From: a virus | IMG/VR virus record: IMGVR_UViG_3300034073_001667 | Coordinates: 1 to 55,314 of that record | Length of the DNA stretch: 55,314 bases | Strand: one strand, 5' to 3' | Shown: one piece after another, positions 21,764 to 29,969 of the stretch | How positions within the stretch are numbered: the stretch's first letter is position 1 | Layout of the letters: each line of letters begins with the position of its first letter | Translations under genes and position numbers: made by a program | The notes under the pieces: model-generated | The model's database searches: none | Told to the model about the DNA's origin: nothing | What the model saw: the letters and a program-made list of their open reading frames with translations, nothing else

Positions 21764-22101
21764 TGGAAATAACTTATTGGGAGGCTATACCTGAGCCCAA
21801 GTATGGCTATAGAATGGTTGAGGTATGGGATGACTCCATAAGTGAACTAAATGCTGTATTTAAATGCACTGGTTGTGATACGCCAAACGATGGAAAAGTC
21901 GGACACGGATCTGCTGGCGAATGCTATTGGTGTGGTAAATTAGGTTATTGGCATTTAGTATCTATTGAGGTAGACGGCGAATACCTTAGGTATAGGAATG
22001 CAATTGCATTACTTAAAAGGAAAAAGTTAATATACCGCGAAAAGGAAAAGGTAATTGAATCAATAGATTATACATTTAAACCAATCCAAACAGAACAATG
22101 A
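21763..22101 (+). CDS. Hypothetical zinc-ribbon protein, 112 aa
   Basis: The start at ATG 21763 is preferred over a longer frame from 21676 because it gives a TAATG overlap. A zinc ribbon is formed by CTGCDTPN and CYWCGK. The codon use is noticeably more AT-rich than in neighbouring genes, which may mean recent acquisition. Function unknown. Confidence 0.6.
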   Translation: MEITYWEAIPEPKYGYRMVEVWDDSISELNAVFKCTGCDTPNDGKVGHGSAGECYWCGKLGYWHLVSIEVDGEYLRYRNAIALLKRKKLIYREKEKVIESIDYTFKPIQTEQ

Positions 22102-22391
22102 CCGAATCAAGCACAGAGCTTAAGCTCGTTAAGCTGTTGATCGTTATGCAGGTTCACCTCGAACTTCTTGACGAGCTACAGACAACACCTATCTATCGCC
22201 ACAACATCAAGCGATCAGTCAACAACCTATCAAAGGATCTCGAACTACAGCTTAATATGCTGTACAAGAATATGAAGACTGACAACGACGTAGAGGAGGC
22301 ATACAACGCAGTCAAGCACGGGGTAGACATACTACTTGCCGCTGACACAGACACATTGTACAACATCGGGTACCGCCCAACTAACAACTAA
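22098..22391 (+). CDS. Hypothetical protein, 97 aa
   Basis: A helical protein (LKLVKLLIVMQVHLELLDEL; two more helices) with no transmembrane segment. Not recognised. It sits directly before the MazG-like gene. Confidence 0.6.
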   Translation: MTESSTELKLVKLLIVMQVHLELLDELQTTPIYRHNIKRSVNNLSKDLELQLNMLYKNMKTDNDVEEAYNAVKHGVDILLAADTDTLYNIGYRPTNN

Positions 22392-22395
22392 AAAA

Positions 22396-22698
22396 ATGAC
22401 AGCAGACGAACTATTCAGAAACGTAGAGCAGTGGGCAATCATCCGAGGCCTCGGAGACCCATCACTCTCAAACCGCCAAGCACTAAAAGTTATGGAAGAG
22501 GTTGGCGAGACTATGGCCGCACTAGCTCGAGGCCGCAGAGCAGATCTCAAGGACGGTATTGGAGACTCGATTGTTACGCTGATTATTCTCGCACTCCAGT
22601 CAGGCCTTAGCGCAACTGAATGCCTTGAGTCAGCATACAACGAAATCAAGGACCGCAAGGGTCGTATGGTGGACGGAGTATTCATCAAGGAGCAATGA
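22396..22698 (+). CDS. MazG-like NTP pyrophosphohydrolase
   Basis: 100 residues from ATG 22396. The all-alpha NTP-PPase signature is present: KVMEEVGETMAALARG with the E-x-x-E pair near 35-39 and KDGIGDSIVTLIIL with Asp near 53 and 57. The family hydrolyses NTPs or dNTPs to monophosphates; in phages it is thought to clear non-canonical nucleotides or lower alarmones. Its place among replication genes fits nucleotide-pool control. Confidence 0.75.
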   Translation: MTADELFRNVEQWAIIRGLGDPSLSNRQALKVMEEVGETMAALARGRRADLKDGIGDSIVTLIILALQSGLSATECLESAYNEIKDRKGRMVDGVFIKEQ

Positions 22699-22952
22699 AG
22701 ACTTGGAAGCAGTATGGTGTTAACCACACCGAGTACGACCGCGTTGGTTCGTACGCCATCGTAACGATGAGCTTTGACCAACCCAATTGTCCTTTCTATC
22801 TAGGGCTTTTCGGGGTCGCAAAGTCAGGTAGATATAATTTCATTTGCAACTTGCGTATCTCGGAGGGTTGGAATACTTTTGATGAGGCGAAAGCCCAACT
22901 TTGCAACAAAGCAATTAAACTCAATGAAAATAAACCAACTAGACCTGTTTAG
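22695..22952 (+). CDS. Hypothetical protein, 85 aa
   Basis: A beta-rich small protein (YAIVTMSFDQPNCPFYLGLF). Not recognised. Its 3' end overlaps the start of the methyltransferase by 29 nt. Confidence 0.55.
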   Translation: MKTWKQYGVNHTEYDRVGSYAIVTMSFDQPNCPFYLGLFGVAKSGRYNFICNLRISEGWNTFDEAKAQLCNKAIKLNENKPTRPV

Positions 22953-24207
22953 CGGAATCGGTGGATTCCACCTAGGCTTTGAACGAGCAGGCTATAAGGT
23001 GAACTCTTTCTTCTCGGAGATAGACCCACACGCTATTGCTGTCTACAAACACAAATTCCCAAAATCAACTTATGTCGGATCAGTTACAGATGTTCGAGGA
23101 GCAGACCTCCCACGCATCGACCTTATCACCTTTGGAAGTCCTTGCCAAGACTTCAGCCTTGCTGGAAAACGTAAAGGAATGGATGGAGACAGATCAAGCC
23201 TTATCCTTGAAGCAATTCGCCTCATTGGGGAATGCCGACCAAGAGTATTTGTCTGGGAAAATGTTAAAGGAACTTTCTCCTCAAACTCTGGCGAAGACTT
23301 TGCGGCAATCCTCCAAGCGTTTGCCAACATTGGGGGCTATCGACTTGAATGGCAACTGCTTAATACATCGTGGTTTCTACCCCAAAACAGAGAGCGCATT
23401 TACCTTGTCGGATATTCTGCAGAACCCAAGCGAAATTGGAGAGGAGTTTTTCCTATCGAAGTTGAGTCAGGAAAGAATTATGGGGTATCGGGACAACAAG
23501 CAAACACCAATACAATCCTACAGCGATACGGAAACGACGCACAAGGAAGCTATATTATTGAACGTAAACTCAATGCACAAGTAAAGCAGGTTGGTACTCG
23601 TCTTGATTCCAATGGCGGCACACAGCCATACCAGCAAGACAGAGTCTACGATGCTGAAGGAATTGCTCCTGCGCTCAACCAAGGAAAGAGCGACCTAATT
23701 CTACGAGTGAAGTCTGCAACATCTGTTGGCTATGAGGAGGCTACATATGGTGACAGCGTAAACCTAGCACAGCCTAACAGCGACACACGCCGTGGACGAG
23801 TTGGTAAACAGAAGGCTCAAACGCTAGAGACTAGTTGCAACCAAGGCGTAATAGAGCCAATCTTTACCTACGAAGCGGCTAACGAAACTGTGCGGAGAAA
23901 TACCTTCATTGAGGGAGAAATCAAAGCACTTGACTTCTACAACAAAGCTGTTCGTGATGAGTCTCCAACACTGACTGACCCTAAGCATAACAGCGTAGGG
24001 TTATTTGATGGATACCGAATCCGTAGGCTTACTCCCATTGAGTGCGAACGACTTCAAGGATTCCCTGATGATCACACATCATTCGGAAACTACGATGGAG
24101 AAGTCAAGCTTATGAGTAGGAACCAACGCTACAAGCAGTGCGGCAACGCAGTAACTGTAGATGTAGTTCAGGCCGTAGCAGAACAAGTAAAACCGCTATT
24201 TAAATGA
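22924..24207 (+). CDS. DNA (cytosine-5) methyltransferase
   Basis: 427 residues from ATG 22924. All core motifs are visible: I DLFSGIGG (7-14), IV GSPCQDFS with catalytic Cys74, VI ENV (112-114), VIII QNRERIYLVG (154-163), IX RLTPIECERLQGFP (about 368) and X QCGNAV (about 405-410). The region 170-360 is the target-recognition part. It is intact and has no restriction partner nearby, so it probably protects phage DNA from host enzymes. A 170-codon open frame inside it in another phase (23072-23584) is discussed separately. Confidence 0.93.
   Translation: MKINQLDLFSGIGGFHLGFERAGYKVNSFFSEIDPHAIAVYKHKFPKSTYVGSVTDVRGADLPRIDLITFGSPCQDFSLAGKRKGMDGDRSSLILEAIRLIGECRPRVFVWENVKGTFSSNSGEDFAAILQAFANIGGYRLEWQLLNTSWFLPQNRERIYLVGYSAEPKRNWRGVFPIEVESGKNYGVSGQQANTNTILQRYGNDAQGSYIIERKLNAQVKQVGTRLDSNGGTQPYQQDRVYDAEGIAPALNQGKSDLILRVKSATSVGYEEATYGDSVNLAQPNSDTRRGRVGKQKAQTLETSCNQGVIEPIFTYEAANETVRRNTFIEGEIKALDFYNKAVRDESPTLTDPKHNSVGLFDGYRIRRLTPIECERLQGFPDDHTSFGNYDGEVKLMSRNQRYKQCGNAVTVDVVQAVAEQVKPLFK
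23072..23584 (+). other. Overlapping open frame inside the methyltransferase (possible overprinted gene)
   Basis: From ATG 23072 a 170-codon frame runs in a different phase from the methyltransferase. The translation is well mixed (SLKQFASLGNADQEYLSGK, PKTESAFTLSDILQ, EEFFLSKLSQERIMGYRD) and resembles, from memory, small phage proteins with the pattern SLSDILExxVPxKYFLS. That pattern can also arise simply by reading conserved motif VIII out of frame, so this may be only a shadow. Confidence 0.3.
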
Positions 24208-24650
24208 ATGACTCAGCAAATAAAATAACTAGAACAGCAAACGCAGTACGCGACCTTCTACTTGAGAAGAACGCAGCATACGGAGACTCAGCCCTTAAGC
24301 CGTCCAACATCTTTGCTCGTGGCTCTGCTGTTGACAACATCGCCTGCCGTATCGACGACAAACTGATGCGCATCAAAAACAAAGGGCTAAACGATGCAAC
24401 AGAAGACACACTACAAGACCTTATAGGTTACTTAATCCTACTTAAAATAGCAATTGAAGATGAGCGTGCTCAGCCAACCAATAACAATCTTTCCGAGCGT
24501 AACACAAACGGATACACCAACGTACATAACAGTAGCTTCAGCGCTCCAAAGAATCTCGACTGGTGGGAAACACCTGCAGTTGGTAGAACAAGTAAGGCAA
24601 GGGCAGAAGGAAGCAAAGAAGAAGCTTCCGGTGATCCTATGGGCAGGTGA
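24204..24650 (+). CDS. Nmad1/DUF1599-like protein with overprinted tail
   Basis: 148 residues. The first 90 match the DUF1599 (nucleotide modification associated domain 1) pattern: LLEKNAAYGDSALKPSNIF near 19-37, RIDDKLMRIKN, and EDTLQDLIGYLILLKIA. This domain is found next to DNA-modification genes; its chemistry is not settled. The last 60 residues are low in structure and are encoded in the 190 nt that also encode the primase N-terminus in another frame, so the tail may be read-through after loss of the original stop. It overlaps the methyltransferase stop (ATGA). Confidence 0.7.
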   Translation: MNDSANKITRTANAVRDLLLEKNAAYGDSALKPSNIFARGSAVDNIACRIDDKLMRIKNKGLNDATEDTLQDLIGYLILLKIAIEDERAQPTNNNLSERNTNGYTNVHNSSFSAPKNLDWWETPAVGRTSKARAEGSKEEASGDPMGR

Positions 24651-26286
24651 GTTTGAGTCGCGGCGTGATGACGCAATAAAGAACCATAGCGGACTGATTG
24701 TCCTTGACTTCGACCACATCGACGTTGAGGGTAGCAAGAACGTTCTGTCTACGGACAAGTTCGTGTTTGCTTGTTGGATATCACCATCAGGAGAAGGACT
24801 CAAGGCGCTTGTACGCATCTCAAATCCTAGCCTACACCGCGACCACTTCCGTGCGCTTCAAGCCTACTTCGATAAAGAGTACGGACTTGAGGTGGACCCA
24901 TCGGGAATCAACGAGTCTCGTGCCTGCTTCGATAGCTACGACCCTGAGATTGTAGTCAACGAAGATTCGCTAATCTTTGGGCAGATGCTGTCGGAGAAAG
25001 CCATCTCACAGAAGGCTGAGCAGAAGGACCACTACACCGACTACAACAAGTTAGCCATTGTCTCTTCAATGGTCCGCCGTGCAGAGGATGGAGAGAAGCA
25101 CGCTACCCTACTGAAGGCCGCAATGCTTTGCGGTGGTTATATTGCTGTTGGTCGCATAGAGGAGGACGAAGCCATCCACGTACTTGAGCGTGAGATACTA
25201 CGTCGTGATGTAGACTCTATCGAGACAGCAAGGAACACCATCCGTGATGGTATCGAAAAGGGCAAAACAATGCCCATCCGGGAGGTACTCGAGAACGAGA
25301 ATGCTGTCAAGCTAGAGATGATGATTAACGATGGCGATATGTCGTTCATCTCATCCGATGACGAAGACTATCGTTGGATTCAGGACTACATCGATGGCAA
25401 GCTACAAGTAGGTCTAAGCACTGGTTGCGAAAACCTAGACAAGCACTTCTTATTTAAGCGGGACTTTACCATCATCAATGGTATCTCAAACATCGGTAAG
25501 TCTACCTTCGCTCTCTATATGATTGCATCTTCTGCGGTACGCCACAATTGGCGATGGATTATCTACTCTGCTGAAAACAAAACAGCATCAGTGAAGATGA
25601 AGCTTATTCAGTTCGCATCCAATATGCAGATTAAGGATATGAACCAAATGCAGCTGAAGAAGGCATACCAATGGGTTAACGAACACTTTACTATTATCAG
25701 TAATAAGAACACCTATTCGTACACCGACCTTATGGTCTTCGCTGAGAAGCTCATCCGCCAAGGGAACTACGATGGATACTTCATTGATCCATACAACAGC
25801 CTGAAGATTCAGATGAGCAGTGGCACACCGCTGTCCACCCACGACTATCACTACGAGGCGGCATCTGAGTTTCTTACGTTTACTCAGTCACACAATATGG
25901 CGCTATGGTTATCTACCCACGCCATCACAGAAGCCCAACGCCGTAAGGGTATGGATGGCTTACCTCAGGCTCCGTTTGCAGAAGACACTGAAGGTGGTGG
26001 TAAGTTCGTTAACAAGAGTGACAATTTCTTGACGTTCCACAGAAAGATTCAGCATCCTGAAGCGGATATGAGAAGGACGGTAGAGGTCCACGTTCGTAAG
26101 GTTCGTGAGGTGGAATCAGGTGGGGAGCCCACAAGCCTTGACTTCCCGGTTCTATTTGAGATGAATAGACAGAATGTAGGGTTCCTAAACAAGTTCACTG
26201 GTAAGCATATGTTTCAATCCATACTCAAGGATGAGCCTGTGCAAAAGTTTGTCTTTGAGCCAAGCGATATTCACGATATCTTCTAA
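24460..26286 (+). CDS. Primase-helicase: VirE_N/BT4734-like domain plus RecA-type ATPase
   Basis: 608 residues from ATG 24460. The N-terminal 150 residues match the BT4734-like/VirE N-terminal domain (LPVILWAGEFESRRDDAIK, SGLIVLDFDHID, FACWISPSGEGLKALV), a primase-type domain common in Bacteroidota mobile elements. The C-terminal part is a RecA/AAA_25-like ATPase with Walker A GISNIGKST (341-349), Walker B YDGYFIDPYNS (about 437-447) and a following THAIT sensor-like motif. It is the only visible replication primase/helicase and therefore the probable core of phage replication. Confidence 0.8.
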   Translation: MSVLSQPITIFPSVTQTDTPTYITVASALQRISTGGKHLQLVEQVRQGQKEAKKKLPVILWAGEFESRRDDAIKNHSGLIVLDFDHIDVEGSKNVLSTDKFVFACWISPSGEGLKALVRISNPSLHRDHFRALQAYFDKEYGLEVDPSGINESRACFDSYDPEIVVNEDSLIFGQMLSEKAISQKAEQKDHYTDYNKLAIVSSMVRRAEDGEKHATLLKAAMLCGGYIAVGRIEEDEAIHVLEREILRRDVDSIETARNTIRDGIEKGKTMPIREVLENENAVKLEMMINDGDMSFISSDDEDYRWIQDYIDGKLQVGLSTGCENLDKHFLFKRDFTIINGISNIGKSTFALYMIASSAVRHNWRWIIYSAENKTASVKMKLIQFASNMQIKDMNQMQLKKAYQWVNEHFTIISNKNTYSYTDLMVFAEKLIRQGNYDGYFIDPYNSLKIQMSSGTPLSTHDYHYEAASEFLTFTQSHNMALWLSTHAITEAQRRKGMDGLPQAPFAEDTEGGGKFVNKSDNFLTFHRKIQHPEADMRRTVEVHVRKVREVESGGEPTSLDFPVLFEMNRQNVGFLNKFTGKHMFQSILKDEPVQKFVFEPSDIHDIF

Positions 26287-26298
26287 TATCTTTGATTA

Positions 26299-26817
26299 AT
26301 GACAATTGATTGTAATGAAATTGAAGTATCAATACCAAAGCCTCCGTCACTTAATCAGCTCTACTCTGGCAAGTTTTGGACGTACCGCGTCAAGCAAAAA
26401 GAACAGTACTATGAGGGTATTGCCAGAGCGCTTGAAGGATTTGATAGGTGGACTATGGACCGCTTTGCTATCCATCTACGCTACAATTCTCGGTATGACC
26501 TTGACAACTCTGTTGTTGCTGTTAAGTTTCTTGCAGATTATCTACGGTATAATGGATACGTTCACGACGATACTCCTAAATATTTCGTGGACCTTAGAAT
26601 CACATACGATGGCAACCTTAAGAAGGATCAGTACCTTGCTAAAATAATTTGTTACAACTATACTTTAATTGAAAATGACTCTAGAACAACTGAGCCGAAT
26701 CTACTTCATAGCGACCAGCCGGATTTCGGCAGCAAGCGCAGACCTGTACGAAGACCTACACGACCAAAAGGGAAGCCCGCTACTCGACCAAAAGCAAGTA
26801 AGCGAAATAACAAATAA
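26299..26817 (+). CDS. RusA-like Holliday junction resolvase with basic tail
   Basis: 172 residues. Residues 1-120 carry the RusA pattern: PPSLNQLYSGKFW near 15-27, RYDLDN with Asp67 and Asp69, VKFLADYL (Lys76, Asp80) and GYVHDD with Asp90 and Asp91. This enzyme cuts four-way junctions during replication or packaging. The last 50 residues are Arg/Lys/Pro-rich (RPVRRPTRPKGKPATRPKA) and are encoded over the first 143 nt of the next gene in another frame, so the tail is overprinted. Confidence 0.8.
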   Translation: MTIDCNEIEVSIPKPPSLNQLYSGKFWTYRVKQKEQYYEGIARALEGFDRWTMDRFAIHLRYNSRYDLDNSVVAVKFLADYLRYNGYVHDDTPKYFVDLRITYDGNLKKDQYLAKIICYNYTLIENDSRTTEPNLLHSDQPDFGSKRRPVRRPTRPKGKPATRPKASKRNNK

Positions 26818-26893
26818 GTATTCGCGCTCATTCCGCATCGAACTTGATATGATTCGTGCGGCTCTGACAGAGTACAACGAACAGCACGGATGA
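26675..26893 (+). CDS. Hypothetical protein, 72 aa
   Basis: ATG 26675. A helical protein (MTLEQLSRIYFIATSRISAA ... ELDMIRAALTEYNEQHG) with good composition, so the frame is likely real although two thirds of it overlap the RusA tail. ATGA overlap with the next gene. Function unknown. Confidence 0.55.
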   Translation: MTLEQLSRIYFIATSRISAASADLYEDLHDQKGSPLLDQKQVSEITNKYSRSFRIELDMIRAALTEYNEQHG

Positions 26894-27852
26894 TAACCGT
26901 AGTACACCTTGACAGCCTCAGTGGTGTAAACTACCACAGATTGATTGTGCCACTTCGTCGACTTCAGTCGCAAGGAGTCAACCTGCATTGGATACAATCA
27001 CTCGCAGAGCTTAAGGATATGAACCTTGACTTGGTTGACAATCTGATTGTGTCGCGCAAGGTTTCTGTCAACAGCCACAAGGAGTTCAGCCGTATGCTAA
27101 AGAAGCACGGCGTACGTCTAATCCTTGACAACGACGACTATTGGGTCCTCAATCCAGAGAATCCAGCGAAGAAAGCGTACGAAATTTACTACGGCCCAGA
27201 CATTAAGAAGACCATAAAGATTGCTGATGTAGTCTGGACCCCTTCTACATATCTGGCCAAGTTAATGAAGGACGAAAACCCAAAGGCAACCATTGAATTT
27301 GTAAACAATGCAATCGACACTACAGAGGAACAATGGGCCGAGCAATCCAAACGACGCTCTTCTACTGTTCGCTTTGGCTATGTTGGTGCTCTGGCTCATA
27401 TACACGACGTCAAATCTATAGGCTACGACTTCTCCAACGTCTACACGTTTGGCGTAGAAGGAATGGAGTACGACGACATCTTTAAGTACAACAAGACATC
27501 GCCACCTCGTGAGATATGGCACTACGGAAAGCTGTACAAAGAGTTTGACGTAAGCCTTGTGCCACTAGTAGGCAACAGGTTTAACTGGAGCAAGAGCGAC
27601 CTTAAGATTACTGAAGCCGCAGTAACAAAGACTGCTGTAATTGCCAGTAATACAAGACCTTACAACTCTGTCATTACTGATGGAGAGACTGGCATACTTG
27701 TGTCTGACCAACAGCAGTGGAAGGAAGCCATCGAGTCTATGGACAAGAAGAAGGCTAAGAAGCTTGGAGAAAATCTTCACGAGTCGCTTAAAGATTCTCC
27801 AGACCACAACCTTGACCTTGTAAACGAGAAACGATTAAAGTATTTGGTATGA
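26890..27852 (+). CDS. Glycosyltransferase, GT4-like
   Basis: 320 residues. A Rossmann-like N-terminal half (VVHLDSLSGVNYHRLIVPL; LILDNDDYWVL) and a C-terminal half with KITEAAVTKTAVIASNTRPY and ITDGETGILV, the acceptor/donor-binding pattern of GT-B, GT4-type enzymes. It begins a three-gene surface-sugar module with the DUF3431 and UDP-galactopyranose mutase genes, overlapping the next gene by 4 nt. It may decorate virions, phage DNA or host surface glycans; the acceptor cannot be told from sequence. Confidence 0.75.
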   Translation: MITVVHLDSLSGVNYHRLIVPLRRLQSQGVNLHWIQSLAELKDMNLDLVDNLIVSRKVSVNSHKEFSRMLKKHGVRLILDNDDYWVLNPENPAKKAYEIYYGPDIKKTIKIADVVWTPSTYLAKLMKDENPKATIEFVNNAIDTTEEQWAEQSKRRSSTVRFGYVGALAHIHDVKSIGYDFSNVYTFGVEGMEYDDIFKYNKTSPPREIWHYGKLYKEFDVSLVPLVGNRFNWSKSDLKITEAAVTKTAVIASNTRPYNSVITDGETGILVSDQQQWKEAIESMDKKKAKKLGENLHESLKDSPDHNLDLVNEKRLKYLV

Positions 27853-28415
27853 TAGACGTAGTAATTGCATCGTACAAAGAGGATCTGTCTTGGACAGATA
27901 GACTTAATGCCAACAAAGTCATCTACGACAAGGGAGAGACAGGCAATGGAATCCCATTGGCAAACATTGGTCGCGAGGCACACACTTACGTCCACCACAT
28001 TGTAGAAAACTACAAGAACCTTCCCGAGTGGACAGCGTTCGTTCAGGGCAATCCGTTTGACCACGCACCCCACGTTCTTACGCTAATAAACGACTTTGAG
28101 AAGATTTCTGGAGACAACAAGAAAGAAAAGTTCTACTTCCTTGGTAAGATGATTGTTCAGTGCGACATCAATGGGCTTCCACACCATCCGGGACTAGACT
28201 TAGCTGGATTTCAGGTAGCGCTGTTTGACACAATCGTACAGATGGATATGGTGTTTGTTGCTGGTGCTCAGTTTATCGTTCATCGTGACTTAATCAAAAA
28301 CAAGAAGCTGGCATTTTGGAAGCGTATGCTAAAGACATTTGATGGAGACAGCTACCCAGATGCCCCTTGGTGTGCCGAGCGTTTGTGGACATACATCTTC
28401 AACTACCACAAGTAA
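27849..28415 (+). CDS. DUF3431-like protein (putative glycosyltransferase)
   Basis: 188 residues. IDVVIASYKEDLSW at the start, NIGREAHTYVHHIVENYKNL near 38-57 and WTAFVQGNPFDH near 61-72 are the DUF3431 pattern, a family usually found with polysaccharide genes. Further on GAQFIVHRDLI and the WCAERLWTYIF end are typical. It overlaps the glycosyltransferase and mutase genes by a few bases, so the three are one unit. Confidence 0.75.
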   Translation: MIDVVIASYKEDLSWTDRLNANKVIYDKGETGNGIPLANIGREAHTYVHHIVENYKNLPEWTAFVQGNPFDHAPHVLTLINDFEKISGDNKKEKFYFLGKMIVQCDINGLPHHPGLDLAGFQVALFDTIVQMDMVFVAGAQFIVHRDLIKNKKLAFWKRMLKTFDGDSYPDAPWCAERLWTYIFNYHK

Positions 28416-29494
28416 TGTACGACTTTCTGATTGTGGGTGCAGGGCTGTACGGTAGCGTTTGTGCACGCGAACTCACCGACAAGGGGTATAACGTTTTAGT
28501 TATAGACAAGCGTCCACACATTGGCGGCAACTGCTACACATCGCGTCAGAAGGGCATCGATGTCCACGTGTACGGTCCTCATATCTTCCACACATCCAAC
28601 GAAGAGGTGTGGGAATACATAAACAGATTTGCAAGCTTTGAACCGTACAAGTTTAGCCCAGTTGCCAACTACCTCGGGGAGCTGTTCTCTCTTCCGTTCA
28701 ACCTCTGGACATTCAAGCAGGTCTACAACCTGAGCACACCTCAAGAGGTTAAGCAGAAGCTTGAGGATATGAAGAAGTTCGACGAGCCAAATAACCTTGA
28801 GGAGGTGGCCATCAACTCAATTGGTTGGCTGATGTATCAAAAATTGGTATACGGATACACCAAGAAGCAGTGGATGAGAGAGCCAAAGGAACTGCCTGCT
28901 GAAATCATCAAGAGGCTTCCTGTCCGTCTTACCTTCGACAACAACTACTTCAACGACAAGTATCAGGGCATACCTGTTGGCGGATACACCAGCATATTCG
29001 AACAGCTACTTGATGGCATCGAGCTAGAGCTTGGCGTAGACTTTAAGATGACCCACCACCGCATCAAGGCAAAGAACATCATCTACACTGGCAAGATTGA
29101 TGAGCTGTTTGACTACGAGTACGGAGACCTTGACTACAGAAGCCTACGCTTTGAACAGAAGACCTACCAGACCGACAACCATCAGGGCACGGCTGTGATA
29201 AACTACACCGACGACGTGACGAAGTTCACTCGTTCTATTGAGCACCGACACTTTGTTCGCAACGCAGACTCTGACGTTACGATTGTGACCAAAGAGTACC
29301 CATCGGAATACTTCCGAGGTGCCGAACCATACTACCCCGTTGACACTACACAAAACAGAATCAGGTACACCCAATACAAAGCAGCGGCAGACGCAGTTGA
29401 TGGGCTACATCTTGGTGGACGACTAGCGGAGTACAAATACTACGATATGCACCAAGTAATTGAGAGCGCCCTAAACTTCTGCAAGCAATGGTAA
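28415..29494 (+). CDS. glf: UDP-galactopyranose mutase
   Basis: 359 residues from ATG 28415 (TAATG overlap). An FAD-binding dinucleotide fold starts at residue 3 with VGAGLYG (7-13) and IDKRPHIGGNCY. YGPHIFHTSNEEVWEY, PFNLWTF, YGYTKKQW and the C-terminal GGRLAEYKYYDMHQ are hallmark UGM segments. The enzyme converts UDP-galactopyranose to UDP-galactofuranose, the donor for Galf transfer. It is full length and appears active. Its presence with two transferase-like genes implies Galf-type sugar modification during infection. Confidence 0.93.
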   Translation: MYDFLIVGAGLYGSVCARELTDKGYNVLVIDKRPHIGGNCYTSRQKGIDVHVYGPHIFHTSNEEVWEYINRFASFEPYKFSPVANYLGELFSLPFNLWTFKQVYNLSTPQEVKQKLEDMKKFDEPNNLEEVAINSIGWLMYQKLVYGYTKKQWMREPKELPAEIIKRLPVRLTFDNNYFNDKYQGIPVGGYTSIFEQLLDGIELELGVDFKMTHHRIKAKNIIYTGKIDELFDYEYGDLDYRSLRFEQKTYQTDNHQGTAVINYTDDVTKFTRSIEHRHFVRNADSDVTIVTKEYPSEYFRGAEPYYPVDTTQNRIRYTQYKAAADAVDGLHLGGRLAEYKYYDMHQVIESALNFCKQW

Positions 29495-29895
29495 AGTACG
29501 AAAGAGAGCTGTTCAAGCTCATCAAAGAACGACTAGCTCCAGACTTGGAGCTGAGCGAACACCAGATGTCCAAGTATGACTGCTACTCAATTAGCTACAA
29601 CGCCGACATTGAACTCAAGTGCAGGAACCGACACTATAACGATTTAGTTATAGAGAAGATTAAGTACGACGCACTTGTCGCTCGGGCCGCTATGTTTGGA
29701 ACAGTGCCAGTATACATCAACTCAACTCCCATCGGGGTGTGGTCGTTTCGTTTGACGGAACTTCCTGAGCCAGCGTGGGAGGAGCGTCGAATGCCAAAGA
29801 CTACCCACTTCTCTAATAACAATATGATTGTCAAGGTGGTAGGGTACTATAATATTTTGCAAGGAAAAGACATCACAGACTTGCTAGGTTTGTAG
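29488..29895 (+). CDS. Putative PD-(D/E)XK-type nuclease, 135 aa
   Basis: Contains SISYNADIELKCRNRHYNDLVIEK spread over a strand and helix, with an E-x-K catalytic-type pair (ELK near 41-43) after an acidic residue, followed by a helix IKYDALVARA and strands (PVYINSTPIGVWSFRL). I recall similar phage proteins with this order, which suggests a small restriction-endonuclease-like fold. The nuclease assignment is an inference. A hairpin terminator follows its stop. Confidence 0.5.
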   Translation: MVKYERELFKLIKERLAPDLELSEHQMSKYDCYSISYNADIELKCRNRHYNDLVIEKIKYDALVARAAMFGTVPVYINSTPIGVWSFRLTELPEPAWEERRMPKTTHFSNNNMIVKVVGYYNILQGKDITDLLGL

Positions 29896-29921
29896 GCTGT
29901 TCATATCTTCGCATTCCGTTT

Positions 29922-29945
29922 GGGTCACGCGTGTGGCCCTTTTTT
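29922..29945 (+). terminator. Rho-independent terminator
   Basis: Stem GGGTCAC (29922-29928) with GTGGCCC (29933-29939), one T-G wobble, 4-nt loop, then six T. It separates the sugar module from the ribonucleotide reductase genes. Confidence 0.75.
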
Positions 29946-29969
29946 GTCTCTAACTTAAAACCAATCAAT

